A DNA stretch of 64,000 bases, from positions 15,001 to 79,000 of the forward strand of contig JAUJYZ010000431.1 in NCBI GenBank assembly GCA_033675265.1, given 5' to 3'. How positions within the stretch are numbered: position 1 is the first letter of the stretch; each line of letters opens with the position of its first letter. Origin of the DNA: Actinostola sp. cb2023 (lineage: Eukaryota > Cnidaria > Anthozoa > Actiniaria > Actinostolidae). This document shows, one piece after another, positions 34,546-46,625 of the stretch. A program made the translations under genes and the position numbers. The notes beneath the pieces are model-generated. The model was not told the DNA's origin, ran no database searches, and saw only the letters and a list, made by a program, of their open reading frames with translations.

Positions 34546-36040
34546 TTATTTTGTTTGTTTAACAAATACCTTTCCATTAATGGTCCAGGTTCCATATAAT
34601 CTTCTTGATTTCTGCAGGGCTCTTGCCTGTCCGAAGAGCTGTCTTTTTCTTGACCCCAAGTAGTTCTCGTTGATAAATACAGAGTGGCTCGCCAAAGACG
34701 GGTGACAGGTCACAATCTTTCAGATTTCTTTGGGCACTGTACAATTTCTGCTTTGCTTTGTATGTAGCGAAGTGGGCAATTATTGTCTTGCGCCTGATTT
34801 CACCATTAAGGTGACTCCGTTATAATTCTCGGCGCACTCGTCTATGACAAACTTTGGGTCATAACTTCCTCCGCTTTTATGCAATTGCCATAAAACATTG
34901 GCAACAATTAGAGCTATCATACACCTATAATACAATATAATTCGATTGCGCTGCAGAACATTTTTTAAAATAATATTAGAACTTAAGTAAACTCAATGTT
35001 TTGGATAAAATTGGATATTGCGAAAAATCTGTCCGTTTTTTTTGGATGAAAAAAATTTGGAATCCCTTTAGATTGACATACTTCATAACCTGAGCAAGTT
35101 TTAGCAAAATCGTTGGAGCTAAAGCACAGCCGCATGAAGAAAACCAAAATTAAGCACTGAAATTAGCTCCAACGATTGCTTTAGCTCCAACGATTTTGCT
35201 AAAACTTGGTCAGGTTATGAATTATGTCAATCTAAAGTGATTCTAAAACTTTCATCCAAAAAAAACGGACAGATTTTTCGCAATATCCAATTTTATCCAA
35301 AACATTGAGTTTACTTAAGTTCTAATATTATTTAAAAAAGTGTTCTGCAGCGCAATCGAATTATATTGTATTATAGGTGAATGATAGTTCTAATAGTTGC
35401 CAATGTTTTATGGCAATTGCATAAAAGCAGAGGAAGTTATGACCCAAAGTTGGTCATAGACGATTGCGCCGATAATTATAACGGAGTCACCTTAATCTGT
35501 GTGAGATGTCGATATCCTTACTTTCCAGGTTGACCCCAAGTTCTTTTGCAACACCTAAAACTATTTATTCATCGCTCAGGTGATCGTATTCGGGGAATCC
35601 GACAATCTTGAGGTTGTATTTTCTTATGTACTGTTGTAGGTCGTCGAGTTCATTCTCTACTTTTTTTAAATTTTATTTAATTTAATTTTTTATTTTTTAT
35701 TTTTATTTTTATTTTTTTATTATTATTATTGATGCTTTGTTTGTACAAAATTTACATTCTCTACTTGTTTCCTAGACTTTTTGCCTTGGATTAGCTTCTC
35801 CTCGAGTTCAGCATTTTTCTTTTCAAGTTCTACTACCTTCTTCTCTTGCTTGTTATTCTCCTTATCTAAATCTTCAACTCTGTCTGATGTAAATTCCAAT
35901 GAATTTTGTAGGTCATTACATGTTTTCTTTAGCTCAGAGTTATCCTCTATTATTATTGAAGTGTTACTTTGTATTTTGAGGATAATTTTCCAAATTTCAG
36001 CATTTGACGGTATCGTTGCTACTTTGCCTTCACTATCCAC
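34546..36040 (-). pseudogene. LINE-type ORF1 protein (FP/coiled-coil domain), split by an insertion
   Basis: The N-terminal part (36040-35726) is a coiled coil rich in Glu/Lys/Asn. After an AT-rich low-complexity insert (35660-35725), the frame continues with KKVENELDDLQQYIRKYNLK, IVGFPEYDHLSDE, a stop at about 35563, and GVAKELGV...DIDISHR. The C-terminal part (34800-34546) reads RRKTIIAHFATYKAKQKLYS and, after one further frameshift, ends with WTINGKVFVKQTK. Coiled coil, then the DLQQY-x-R-x-x-N-L-x-I-x-G-x-P motif and the DI-x-x-HR motif, are typical of ORF1 proteins of L1/Tx1-like and related LINEs (also called baculovirus FP-type domain). The protein would bind RNA in the retrotransposition particle. 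The TTAA foldback at 34810-35491 lies exactly between HR and the next segment. No ORF2 is present. Confidence 0.7.
34810..35491. mobile_element. TTAA foldback element inside the ORF1 pseudogene
   Basis: Ends GGTGACTCC/GGAGTCACC touch TTAA at 34806-34809 and 35492-35495. Arms of about 330 bp pair almost throughout; the centre carries TTAGCTCCAACGATT in both orientations. Its end motif is the same as that of 30409-31072, but the interior differs. Confidence 0.9.
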
Positions 36041-36823
36041 GTTGTCTTCTCAGGGTTCTTATTTATTTCCACTGCAGGACGCCTTCATCTCGACATACAA
36101 TACTCAAATTGTTACAGTTTTCTTTTCTTTGAAATATTAATATCAGTCAACCATTGCAATAGCTTGTTGAATTGGAGTAATATATTTGAATATTATAACT
36201 AACTTATATGGTGTATTTCAATATTCTTTTATTTTTTGATCTCTAAATTAACTCAATTATTATTTGGGTTGCCTGTAAGTTTTAGCTGACAATTAATACT
36301 GACTATCAGATTTGTTCATTATAGCTTTTTTATGCTATCAGCATGGTACATCTATGCGAGAGTGAAGCCTATAAGGCATTTTGTTTGAAATCACAACAAC
36401 AAAACTCACTATGCAGACACCTAATTTCATAACACAATCTCTTTAGTCACCTTCGGTATGTTTCTGAGTAACAATATTTTCCAACTTTTTTAATATTGAA
36501 CTTGTCAAATGATGGTGCCTCTAAGATATTGAGAGAGGATTATTGAGTACCTTTGAACTATCATTCCTTGGATGAACAGTGCTTGACTAGGCAGCCAGAG
36601 GACCAGTGAGCAAAACATGCACTAGTCCCAAATTACTTATTAAACCATATAACATAAGGCATTGTTCTAAAGCCAACAATTGATTTTCATTTTTCATATT
36701 GGTGTATTTACAATTTACCAAAACTCAACATGACTTGTGTTTGCAACTCTCCTGTGTTGAAGTGTCTTTCAGGTTTGGTATGCAGGATCTTTCAGCATAT
36801 TGATTCGAATGTAGTATAGCTCT
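36041..36823. other. No gene seen
   Basis: AT-rich spacer without recognisable exon. Confidence 0.4.
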
Positions 36824-37213
36824 CACGGTGGGCATAAATGACCCCAAAAATGATCAGATTGAATTTTTATGAAAATCCCAAAACTAATATTAGTTTGTTC
36901 TTCTCTAGATAACAACACTAAAATCGAAAACCGTTTTGAAATTGGACGAGGGAAACTAAAGTTATGAATATTTTTAACTTGATATTTTTTCCCGGGAAAA
37001 TTTGGCGGGAAATAATTCATACAAAACCATGGGGAAAAACAAACTTCTTCAAACTACTTTTTGGTTTGAAAACATTTTAGAGCCAAACTTTACGTGTTGA
37101 AAGAACTTTTATATGTGGAAAATCGTATGTTTTTTTATTTTTCATTTTTTGAGTGTAAGTAGTTCAAATAATTTTTTAAATATTAATAAAAAACGTTGAA
37201 ACGTCATTATGAC

Positions 37214-39934
37214 TAGGGTTTTCCACAAGTTGCTCGAATTTCTGTTAAAAGTTTCCCCATAAATCCTAAAAAGTTGCCTATAAATTGCTTAATTAAAAAA
37301 AAAGTTGCTCAGAAGTTGCTCGTTTCTCTAACTCAAATAATTGAGTATAATATCTAAATTTCACGTTTTTACTGTTCCAATAGATAATTTTGTAACATCT
37401 GACGTTTGCATAGTCATATAACGACCATATTCGTGATTAACAACAGGTGGTGGGAGTACACACCCCATAAAGATACCATAATGTCTGTTTTCATTATTTA
37501 CGAAACAAGTTCAAACTCTGAAACAAAACGGAATGCCTAAGTTAACTATTCACAAATTCAAGCACAATACTGGAAAGTGGAAAAGCTGCAAATATCACAA
37601 TGTGATGATCTTGATCTCGTGCTCAGAGTGTCAAACGCATTATTGTCCATTATATTTCAGACTGGGATCTTTTTCCTCTGGTTGCCATTATAACGCAACA
37701 TAACAGATGCTTCTACGGTTTCCTCAAGTGCATTGTCCTGTTGATGGGTGAAAAAATGCTTCATGAGGCTGAAAACACGTTCAGCAGAGGCGGAACTTGG
37801 CTGCAATAGGACCAACTTACGTACAGCAGCTGACCAATTAGGCAGAGTCCGTTCTTGCCTTCCCCACCACTGTACTTTCTCCTCTTCATCCGCTACATTT
37901 GTGCCATCAGCCACTGCTAAGTAACGGGGAAGCTCTGCAACAAGACCAGCGATGGTTGCGTTATCATCGAGGAAACTGAAGTTTCGGAGCTCTTCCACAG
38001 ATGCAGCATTTGGGCGGAGCTGTTGGACCTGAACCGGGCAGCATAATCTTGCACTTCTAAATGCTCAAACAAGGCCATGGAATTCTTGGCTAAACTTCCT
38101 TTGAAAGAAACGAAGCCCAGGGGTTATGCATGCCTTTGTCCTGGTCACTAGCAGATTACATAGTGGCAGGTTGCCATTGGCCTGACGGCGAGCCACTCCC
38201 TCGAGGTTTGGATACGCATCTAGTGTCACTGAGTGTGCCACAGTAGCTAGGCGCTCATAGCATGTGAATATAAGAGGCCCATCTCCTTCTAGATAGTAGG
38301 TGGCGGAAACAAAGGGTGCTCCTCCATCAACAAGTGCTGCTAACTCCAACTCAAGATAATTAGCATCATGTGGATCATCAAAAATATCCAAGATCTGTCG
38401 TCTTGTAGCAGGAGCTAGATGATCGTTATCCCTTAAAAAGGGTTCCACATCTCCAAAGTACTCCAATACTTGTTTCATCACTTCGAATTTGCTCCACCAT
38501 CTAGTGGCACTGAATGTCGGCATAGCTCTCCCTGTTCTACCCTCCCATGCAAGGCGTATTGCAGCACTGTGTGAGAACATGGTCACCCATAATTGGGCGA
38601 ACCGATCTAATACGCGGAACTCAAAATGTTTCCCAACATTGTCGATAGTGTGAGAAAAACATGTAATATCGAGCAACTGTGGAAAATAGAACTTAACTTG
38701 TTCCAATGCAGCACGATTAACAGCCGCTCCATCTTTCATGGCTGCAAGGAGGAGACCGGGGCGAATAGAGAAGTCAACGGCCAAGGACTGGATGAGGCAC
38801 TGAGCAAGTTCATTGGCTTTTAAGCTTTTAGCCAAGACTTGCAGTCTTATCAGTCGCTGCTGTACGTTCCATTCGCTATCGACAAACCGCACAACAATTG
38901 CAAGAGCTTCCCCTAGTCGCGTGCTGCCGTCAAAAATGATCGAGCAGCCGTCTACCACTGACAGTTCTGTCTTTAGTGTAGTTTTCTCTTTCTCGATGAC
39001 TGATGGAATCAACTCTGATAAATGACCATGAGAAGTCAACCGGTGTCCGTACTTTTCTAGAAACGAACGAATATAGTCAATTTTCGACAAAGGAATTCCT
39101 GCTGACAGGAAACTTTCAACTAAATCAAATCGAAAGACTCTCATGTCGTCTGGTAACGTCTCGCCTTTTGTGTTGCTATTCTCGTCATTTCTTCTAAGAA
39201 ACGTCAAAAGAGAAGAGTCCCTCTTCTTGCTGTTTTGTATAATTTTCTTGGCTTCATTGTGCTTTGCAGTTCCAATGTGCTTCCGAACACTGCTCTTCTT
39301 TTTACTTATGGTCTCTTTGCAGGCATCACATCTCAGCATGTTGTTGTCTGTCACTATAAGATACTCGTTCTTGTATTCCTTGACCCGTTGGTAAGCACTT
39401 ACTTTGGGATCATTAGTACCGTGAACAGATTTCTTTCCTCCTGCCTCATTCCTTTCAATCTTCCTTTTTCTTGAAATGGCAGCCTTTTCGGGTTCCTTCA
39501 GATCTGCTCCACGTGTTTTTGCCACTTGGATTGGGTCAATGCTTGAGTCTTCAGAGTCTTCAGAGTCTTCAGAGCTGGAATATGTTTCGACATTGGCCGC
39601 CATTTTGAAAGCGTGTTCACATGAATACCGCTGACCATATATCTATCGCTTCACAAAACACAGGTAACCCAAAAAAAACGATATACTGAGCTTCAATCAT
39701 CAGCAGAGAAGATCAAAATTAATATTTTGATATTAACATTCAATAGGGAAGGGAATCCATCTCAATTTTTCATGAGACATCATGCAAAAAAGCTTTTTGT
39801 CTCTTTAAAAAAGGATAAATTTCTCGAATTGGAAGAAGTTGCCAAAAAGTTGATCAAATACTAAAGTTGCCAGAAAGTTTCTCGAAAGAGCAAAAGTTGC
39901 CGAAAAGTTGCCGAGCAACTTGTGGAAAACCCTA
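37214..39934 (-). mobile_element. hAT transposon with perfect 8-bp duplication
   Basis: Ends TAGGGTTTTCCACAAGTTGC and its complement bound 2721 bp. The flanking 8-mers are identical: ATTATGAC at 37206-37213 and 39935-39942. Subterminal AAGTTGC motifs recur in both ends. It encodes a hAT transposase on the minus strand, broken near its C-terminus. Confidence 0.93.
37657..39603 (-). pseudogene. hAT transposase, BED finger, frameshifted before the dimerisation domain
   Basis: The long ORF (39603-38065, 512 codons) starts at ATG with an acidic Ser-rich leader (YSSSEDSEDSED). A BED-type zinc finger follows (CDACKETISKKKSSVRKHIG, then H of KHNEAK). The RNase H-like core shows IIFDGSTR (first Asp), AMKDGAAVNRAALE (second Asp) and ITCFSHTIDNVGKHF (C-x-x-H). 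The ORF stops at 38065. After about 65 bp in other frames, the second ORF (37998-37657) holds the C-terminal hAT dimerisation domain: WWGRQERTLPNWSAAVRKL, then SSASAERVFSLMK with the third catalytic Glu. At least one frameshift lies near 38000-38070. Everything else is intact, so this copy is recent but probably inactive, unless the shift is a sequencing error. Confidence 0.9.
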
Positions 39935-40451
39935 ATTATGACGTCACCATTATTTTAAAATATCTCTAATAGAGTTAATGAACAAAAAAATCCAGCATTT
40001 TGTAGACTTGATACACTTATATGACAATAATAAATATCATTACTGTGATTTTAATGATTTATGTACCTGCAAACTGCGATTTTCTTTTTCGGATTACGTC
40101 ATAGGAATTGACGTCATCAAAAAACTAAATCCTTTATAACTCAGGTTCTAATAATCGTGACATTATGAAAATTGCACGAAATGCACAAGATGTTACTCTC
40201 TTTCGAAATATGTACTTTGTTTTATGCTTGTGTTCAAATTCAAATTTCACCACAATTGCAACTTTTTATTATGACGTCATCATTGCGTCAGATTTTGTCA
40301 ACGACTAAGTTTAAAAAATCACATACTACCTTTACTGAATAAACTCTGAAATTTTTATTTCATGACATTGAAGATTTTTGAAAATATGACTGTTTTATGA
40401 AAAATGACACATTTAACCTGATCATTTTTGGGGTCATTTATGCCCACCGTG

Positions 40452-41253
40452 CTATCAGCTGCAAACTCTTCAGGACTTGTCTCATTAAGTCAGATGTTCA
40501 TTAGTATGCCTTCACCAGGTTGCTTCTCTCTCTCTCTCTCTCTGCCTTTTTGTAGCAGCACTACTTGACCTTTTACCAAAAAAGGTCCTTGGGTCTGTTT
40601 ACTATCTGAATGAGCCATATCACTGCAATGTTTCATACATGAAATTTGTCATTCAACATATTTCTGAAATTGATATAATTTCATGAACTTTAATTTTGCC
40701 TTAAAATCGAACATTTTATGCTGATTACATAGATCACAAAGTTGACAACTTTAATTCCAGTCACTTGACCAGTTGTAGTAGGGAGTTCCAAAGATATGTT
40801 TGTGTAGTGACGTACTAGTTGGGTGTAGTGTCAAAGTTAGCTAGTTGTTTGTTTGTCATTTGAAGAGTTTATCCACTTGTACTACTACCTTTTACACCTG
40901 GATATCATTTCCCAAACAGTGGGCTCAAATTTGTCATGCAGGCATTCTCATTGTGCAATCCCTCATAATCTTTGGTCTTCTTGATCTGAACAGAGTTTCA
41001 GTTTCTTCAGTTTTTTGATTACAACAGTGCAAACCATACGTGTTTTGATGTAAACATTCAATAAACATATTGACATCATTTGAGCAGTCTTGATTGCATG
41101 GAATATGGACAATAATGTGAAATGAAAGACTTGTTTTTCAAAAGCTTTGAAGATTTAATGAATATATATATTGGCTTAAACGAGTAAGTTGAAACGTAAA
41201 CCACATTAAATTTCTAGTCAGTGACAACATTTCCAGTTCTTCAATTTTTTCGC
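40452..41253. other. No gene seen
   Basis: AT-rich spacer with a short (TC)n run at 40523-40541. Confidence 0.4.
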
Positions 41254-41257
41254 TTAA

Positions 41258-41740
41258 GGTGGTTCCCGCATAATGAATGACCGGTTTGCCGTATTTTTTA
41301 ACTCGCTCGCTCCGCGTCAACATTGCTTGGATTTTATTGTGCTTAACACAAATACTAATTCAACTATTCTGCCTTTCGACGGTGTATTCAAAATTATCAT
41401 TGTAAGCCGCGTTTGTGAATGCCAGCTGATATTCAAACGACACTATTTTCACTAAAACTGCTGCCAAGCGTTATTCCCTCGTACGATTTTTTTTAAACTT
41501 CGTAAACGGCCTTTTAAGGTCCCTAGTAATGTTCTGACGAGGTAAGAAAAAAATTGTTCGTTTGAATATCAGCTGGCATTCACAAACGCGGCTTACAATG
41601 ATAATTTTGAATACACCGTCGAAAGGCAGAATAGTTGAATTAGTATTTGTGTTAAGCACAATAAAATCCAAGCAATGTTGACGCGGAGCGAGCGAGTTAA
41701 AAAATACGGCAAACCGGTCATTCATTATGCTGGAACCACC
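41258..41740. mobile_element. TTAA foldback element with GGTGGTTCC ends
   Basis: Ends GGTGGTTCC and GG(A)ACCACC touch TTAA (41254-41257, 41741-41744). Arms of about 190 bp are near-perfect complements; the same 50-odd codon reading appears on opposite strands because of the palindrome. No real gene. Confidence 0.88.
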
Positions 41741-42099
41741 TTAAACGAGTAACTTTACAGGTAATTCCCGATTAATGCCAATTGTCATTGTGCTTCTATC
41801 CTTGTCTTTTCGGATTCTGGTTGGAAAAGTTGTGTATTTTTCTTTGTCTTTTAAAATAACAAATGCCTTGTAACTATCACTACTTTAATCTGTTCATTAA
41901 TGGCAGTGTTACTCGATATGGCTGTTTTGAACCACATCTCATCATTTTGGATTCCAAAGTCTCACACTCCGAGAGTTTGATGGTGTTGTTGTAGATTCAT
42001 TGTTTTGCCTGTTCTTCCACAATAGAGTACTAAAGTGTGACAAATTATATATTCAACTGGCCATATCTTGACCGCTATTTAACCGATTGTCATAAAAAT

Positions 42100-42345
42100 T
42101 GGTCGCACATAAATAGTCGCACATGCACCTAAATGGTGAGTCATACATTGGCATAAACAGTCGCATATGCACCTATATGGTGAGCCACACAATGGCATAA
42201 ACAGTCGCACATGCACCTAAATGGTGAGCCATACATTGGCATAAACAGTCGCACATGCACCTAAATGGTGAGCCACACAATGGCATAAACAGTCGCACAT
42301 GCGCCCAAATGGTGAGCCATATATTGGCATTGTCTTTTTGATATT
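42100..42345. repeat. 44-bp tandem repeat, about five copies
   Basis: Units contain GCATAAACAGTCGCACATGC and ACCTAAATGGTGAGCCA; alternate copies read CACACAATG or TACATTGG, suggesting a two-unit higher-order pattern. Confidence 0.9.
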
Positions 42346-42367
42346 ACTGCTGAAATGAGTAAGATTT

Positions 42368-43493
42368 TCATCTAGGATTTCTGATACTGCATTGGCTTCT
42401 TTTCTTGGGTGAATGATAGTAGAATTTGAAAACCTGCCTTACAGTCTCATCAAGGATTAGAAGGTAAGGAATGGACTTAACAGTATGTAACACACCAAGT
42501 TCCAGGTTATGAGCAACACAGTGCATAATCACAATTTGTTGTTGAACTTTTTTCTGGATTTGCACAGCCACACCAGACTTATTGTCCATCATTACAGAGG
42601 CTCCGTCAAAGTTGCAACCATCTAACTTCTTTTTAAGTGTTTCCTCATTGATGTCAACTGTCTCCAAAGCAGTTGTAATTCCCTTACACACTCCATCTGC
42701 AGTTGCAGATTCAAGGCGAATGATATAATATCAACACATTTTGTGCACATAGCATACAAACACCTTCTCCTGTTCTATAACTCCTGCATCTGTTGAACCA
42801 TCTGACAGTATGGACAGAAACCTACTATCTTTCACTTCGCTTTTGGTATTTTCTGTCTCAACATCTGCAATATATAATGCCAATAAGCTGGCTGCACATC
42901 TTTTCATTACGGTAAATAGTCCCCATTTGTACACAATTCTTCTCTTGAAGATCGCACAGACTACCAGTTCCTCTTTTCCAACAAAGAAGGCAGTGTTCAT
43001 AAGTACTCTTGAGGTGACTTTTGTTCTTTTCATCTAGGGAAGTTATCATCTGGTTTACAGCTTTCTTAATCAGAGGCTCATATTCTGGCTGGTTCCTCTT
43101 CTGCCAGGCTTTAGTACAGGCCAAATGGCACTTAGAAATACTATGGCTCACCAATGGGTCTCATCTGTAATTTCCATCTGACTCACATCCTGCAAAGAGT
43201 GGACTGCTTTTATCAGCCAAAGCTTCATTTTCTCTGCAGTAGAAGCAGCACATTTTCCCTCAAGATTTGTCTATAGCAAGCCATGGAAAGTCTGATTTCC
43301 AGTGTTCTTGAAAATGGAGTTTTCTGTTCTTGTCATATTTCTGTGTTGCTGAGGTTTGGCCTTTGTTTTTCACATCCATGTTTTCACCACTCGAAGATTC
43401 CTTTGATACTTCCTTTTTAGAATTGGAGATGCTTTCTTTCCTATTTTGTTTTGTGAGAAAAGAGTACAAGCTGGTCTGTTGTGATTCAGCCAT
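42368..43493 (-). pseudogene. ZNF862-like hAT-derived transposase, degraded
   Basis: The frame starts at ATG 43493 with MAESQQTSLYSFLTKQ and a Ser/Lys-rich leader, then FQEHWKSDFPWLAIDKS, the start of a TTF-type zinc finger. Later pieces in other frames read SHSISKCHLACTKAWQK, LMNTAFFVGKEELVV, LSILSDGSTDAGV (first Asp of the core) and CNFDGASVMMDNKSGVAVQI with MHCVAHNLELGV (second Asp and C-x-x-H). This order is that of ZNF862/DUF4371-type hAT proteins. At least four frameshifts or stops are present, and the C-terminal dimerisation domain is missing; the sequence runs into the 44-bp tandem repeat. Confidence 0.75.
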
Positions 43494-43708
43494 TTTTAAA
43501 TTCAATCTCGGGAGCCTGGGACTGAGATAATTGTAGAGAGGCCTGGTTGCTAAGGCCAGGTTACAAAGCCTTTTACGTTGAAAATACGAACGCAATCAAA
43601 GTATGGCTACAAAATATTACATATTTTCAGACTATTTATGCTTCGTTTTCATTTATGGATAAATTTATATCTTGACAAAGTGTTGTGGCAGCATTTGTCC
43701 TTTCCGCC

Positions 43709-43999
43709 TCATTCTGAGTCATGAGGTGCTCTGTGTAAACGAATACGATGATCAGACTCAAGCAGCTTACAAACTAGTACAAAAAGGTCCTGAACTTCAT
43801 TGTTGTGTATTCCTGCCCCCGGCCCTTTATCTATTAGCTCTAAAATGTTAGGGTACAGAACTGGGCGATCTGGATAACTCTTTACCATATCACAAAGATG
43901 GTCACATAAAGCCACAAGTTCACTTGTATCCTTTGGTATTCTGCAGATTGTCAGCTTGTGTAAGAGTTCCTCTACGCCACGGACTAAGACCATATACAT
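43709..43999 (-). CDS. Unidentified ORF fragment, cnidarian-repeat type
   Basis: An open frame of 96 codons with ordinary composition: a helical Leu-rich first half (ELVALCDHLCDMVKSYP), then LELIDKGPGAGIHNNEVQ and SDHRIRLHRAPHDSE before the stop. The D-x-GPG-x-G-x-x-N and H-R-x-x-x-DS motifs look conserved, and I associate them with an uncharacterised multicopy family, but I cannot name its function. No introns or start signal are evident. Lies just upstream, in the same orientation, of the ZNF862-like pseudogene. Confidence 0.35.
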   Translation of the reverse strand: MYMVLVRGVEELLHKLTICRIPKDTSELVALCDHLCDMVKSYPDRPVLYPNILELIDKGPGAGIHNNEVQDLFVLVCKLLESDHRIRLHRAPHDSE

Positions 44000-44351
44000 T
44001 TCAAATAAAACTTAAGACCCCCTTATGTCAAATGAATTATTTACTTTGATCCCCCCTATCTTTATATCAATTTTACTTTATGCCGCCCCCTCTGGTTTTT
44101 CAGCCCCCCTCCTGATAATTATTGCACAGTCCCTAAAGATGAAAACTAGTAGTCACGTGACAACTAACGAGGTTGATTGTTCAGTACCCAAGTCACATTT
44201 ATAATTAACACATATAGAGAAGACCAAGTAACATGAAGTAATTTTGGTTCTTCTTGTCACCATCACTGCAAATGCAAAAATATATTTCACGAATTTCATT
44301 ATATTTCATACACCCATTGCCATTTAAGGCAGATTTGAGTATTTTGCTTAA

Positions 44352-45798
44352 GGTGGCTGGACTGGGTTTTTAGGTGGCGTTACCGTCCATGTTTGAACGG
44401 AAAATACGTTGCTGCTGACAAACTAATTTAAAATCAATTGTTATACCATGTCTAGAGATAGATTAAAGTTTGCCATGATATATGTTTCATCACGATCGGA
44501 GTTATTCTAGGGCCAAAATGACGTTATTACACTTTTTGAATAAATTCGATTTTCAGAGAGAATAGAGGTTTGTTTAAAAAATTGTCTTCAAGACATAAAG
44601 TTCACATGGTCGTCTTCAAGTTTACGAAGTTTCGATGATTTCTATGGAAGCGTTTGCAAATAGATCGAATCGGAACGTTTTGGTAGAGAATTTGTAAACA
44701 ATCCTAAACAATCCTAAACAATCGGGTGCACGAAAACTTCGCTTTATGGATTTTAAGTAAACTTCTTTTGAGCTCATATTGTTCTGCAACCTTTTCGGGA
44801 TACTTTTAGGAAACGAAAAGAAATCGCTTCATTCGATTTCGAAAAATACGAGTTCCAGTAAAGATATGCATTTTATCTTTTGTCAAAGATTTCACTTGTC
44901 TTTACTGAAAGGGGTAAAACTGAAAAATCCGGTGATGAATTGTTCTCTAACTACCAAGTCAATTAGTTTAGATAGCACATTCAATAACCCTGAAGTTTCA
45001 AGTTCATTGAAACACTTTAACACGGTCAAATATTATTCTCAAATTCGAAGACTTTTGCATGCCCATTTCTAGAGTATGACAACCACATCTTATTTGTGTT
45101 ATGTTTTCTTTGTCATGCATTTCTATTGTACAGAATACTTGCTAAAGTTGTGCATTCCAACACACCATACATTACATGCAGCGCCTGATTGCCTTCCGAG
45201 TGATTGCCAATCGTGTGACAATGCCCTTGTCCGTAAAGACCCATTTCAGTAAAGACAAGTGAAATCTTTGACAAAGGACAAAATGCATATCTTTACTGGA
45301 ACTCGTATTTTTCGAAATCGAATGAAGCGATTTCTTTTCGTTTCCTAAAAGGAATCCCGAAAAGGTTGCAGAACAATATGAGCTCAAAAGAAGTTTACTT
45401 AAAGTCCATAAAGCGAAGTTTTCGGGCACCCGACACAATTGTTTAGGATTGTTTACAAATTCGCTACCAAAAAGTTCCGATTCGATCTATTTGCAAACGC
45501 TTCCATAGAAATCATCGAAACTTCGTAAACTTGAAGACGACCATGTGAACTTTATGTCTTGAAGACAATTTTTTAAACAAACCTCTACTCTCTCTGAAAA
45601 TCGAATTTATTCAAAAAGCGTAATAACGTCATTTTGGCGCTAGAATAACTCCGATCGTGATGAAACATATATCATGGCAAACTATAATCTATCTCTAGAC
45701 TTGGTATACAAATTGATTTTAAATTAGTTTGTAAGCAGCAACGAATTTTCCGTTCAAACATGGAAGGTAACGCCACCTAAAAACCCAGTCCAGCCACC
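44352..45798. mobile_element. Large TTAA foldback element with GGTGGCTGG ends
   Basis: Ends GGTGGCTGGACTGGG and complement touch TTAA (44348-44351, 45799-45802). Arms of about 550 bp are highly similar inverted copies; the middle (about 44935-45245) is unpaired. ORFs of 88-97 codons within the arms are mirrored and therefore not genes. Confidence 0.9.
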
Positions 45799-45802
45799 TT
45801 AA

Positions 45803-46066
45803 ATCCCAGGCTTTAATGTACTTGAGATAAATGTCACCAATGAAACATTCTACATTTGTACATACTGGTACATAAATAATATGTAAGAAGTTTGTAATGC
45901 AAATAGATTGCTGAACGATGTAAACTAAAACTATAATATTAGTCTAAACAACTTTATAACTTCTATTAGTTTTGTATATTCACAATATTGTCATACATGT
46001 GTGACCAAGTGAACCAATGACAACAACGAAGTGAGACTTCACTATTAATATTTGCAGAAAACGTAC
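45803..46066. other. Spacer
   Basis: AT-rich sequence between two elements; nothing coding. Confidence 0.4.
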
Positions 46067-46265
46067 TTTTTATTTCGCGTCATTTGGTTGATCAGCGTGA
46101 GCTATGCGTAGCGTCACACTCGTTTGATGGAAAGAGCAAGATAATACTCAGACGTCAGGTTTGGAAAAAATTTGGCCACGAATTGTGACAATTTTATTCA
46201 ATGACAAATATAATGAGATTATAAAATCAACTCTCACCAGCAAAGGTGGGGGAAATAACCGCCAC
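46067..46265 (-). repeat. Split direct repeat B2
   Basis: Matches B1 in two parts: 46067-46211 equals 46626-46770, and 46212-46265 equals 48145-48198. It shows what B1 looked like before its interruption. Confidence 0.85.
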
Positions 46266-46333
46266 CCGCTGGAACAAACAAAACTAGAACAATCATATAA
46301 ACCACAGGCTGGAGTAATGGGGAAGGTGATGCG

Positions 46334-46618
46334 TAAATTTCTTTCTGAATTGTAGTCGCTTGTCTTCGCTATCAGTGATGAATTTGGGAAGGGGGTTTGT
46401 AGCAGTGTCCTGGTCTTTTATATCGGAAGATTGGACACGTGCTACACCTTGTCACGTGCTACGCCCTGTCACGAGACTACCCTATAGTCCCCAACTACCA
46501 CCCGCTATAGTCCCCGACTACCACCCTGTTGGTGATTTGGGTTGAGTATACAATTACAATATATAATTAACGTTATGAAATAACGCGCCATAAAAATACC
46601 ATTATCTTTGTCATATAA
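46334..46618 (-). repeat. Split direct repeat A2
   Basis: Nearly identical to 57361-57643, including GTAGTCGCTTGTCTTCGC and the end CTTTGTCATATAA. The 61-codon ORF in each copy is a by-product. Confidence 0.9.
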
Positions 46619-46625
46619 TGGTTGT

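Larger units (their letters stand above)
36824..40451. mobile_element. Older inverted-repeat element with CACGGTGGG ends, carrying a nested hAT
   Basis: The left end begins CACGGTGGGCATAAATGACC; the exact complement ends at 40451. The terminal repeats are about 34 bp. Without the nested hAT (37214-39934) and one copy of its 8-bp duplication the element is about 0.9 kb with no ORF of note. Target duplication is unclear; superfamily not assigned. Confidence 0.7.

Noticed and set aside
41273..41725. Same protein on + (41273-41455) and - (41471-41725) strands
   Set aside because: Result of the two mirrored arms of a foldback element, not a gene pair.
44779..45438. ORFs containing ILLGNEKKSLHSISKNTSS on both strands
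   Set aside because: Mirrored arms of the 44352-45798 foldback element.
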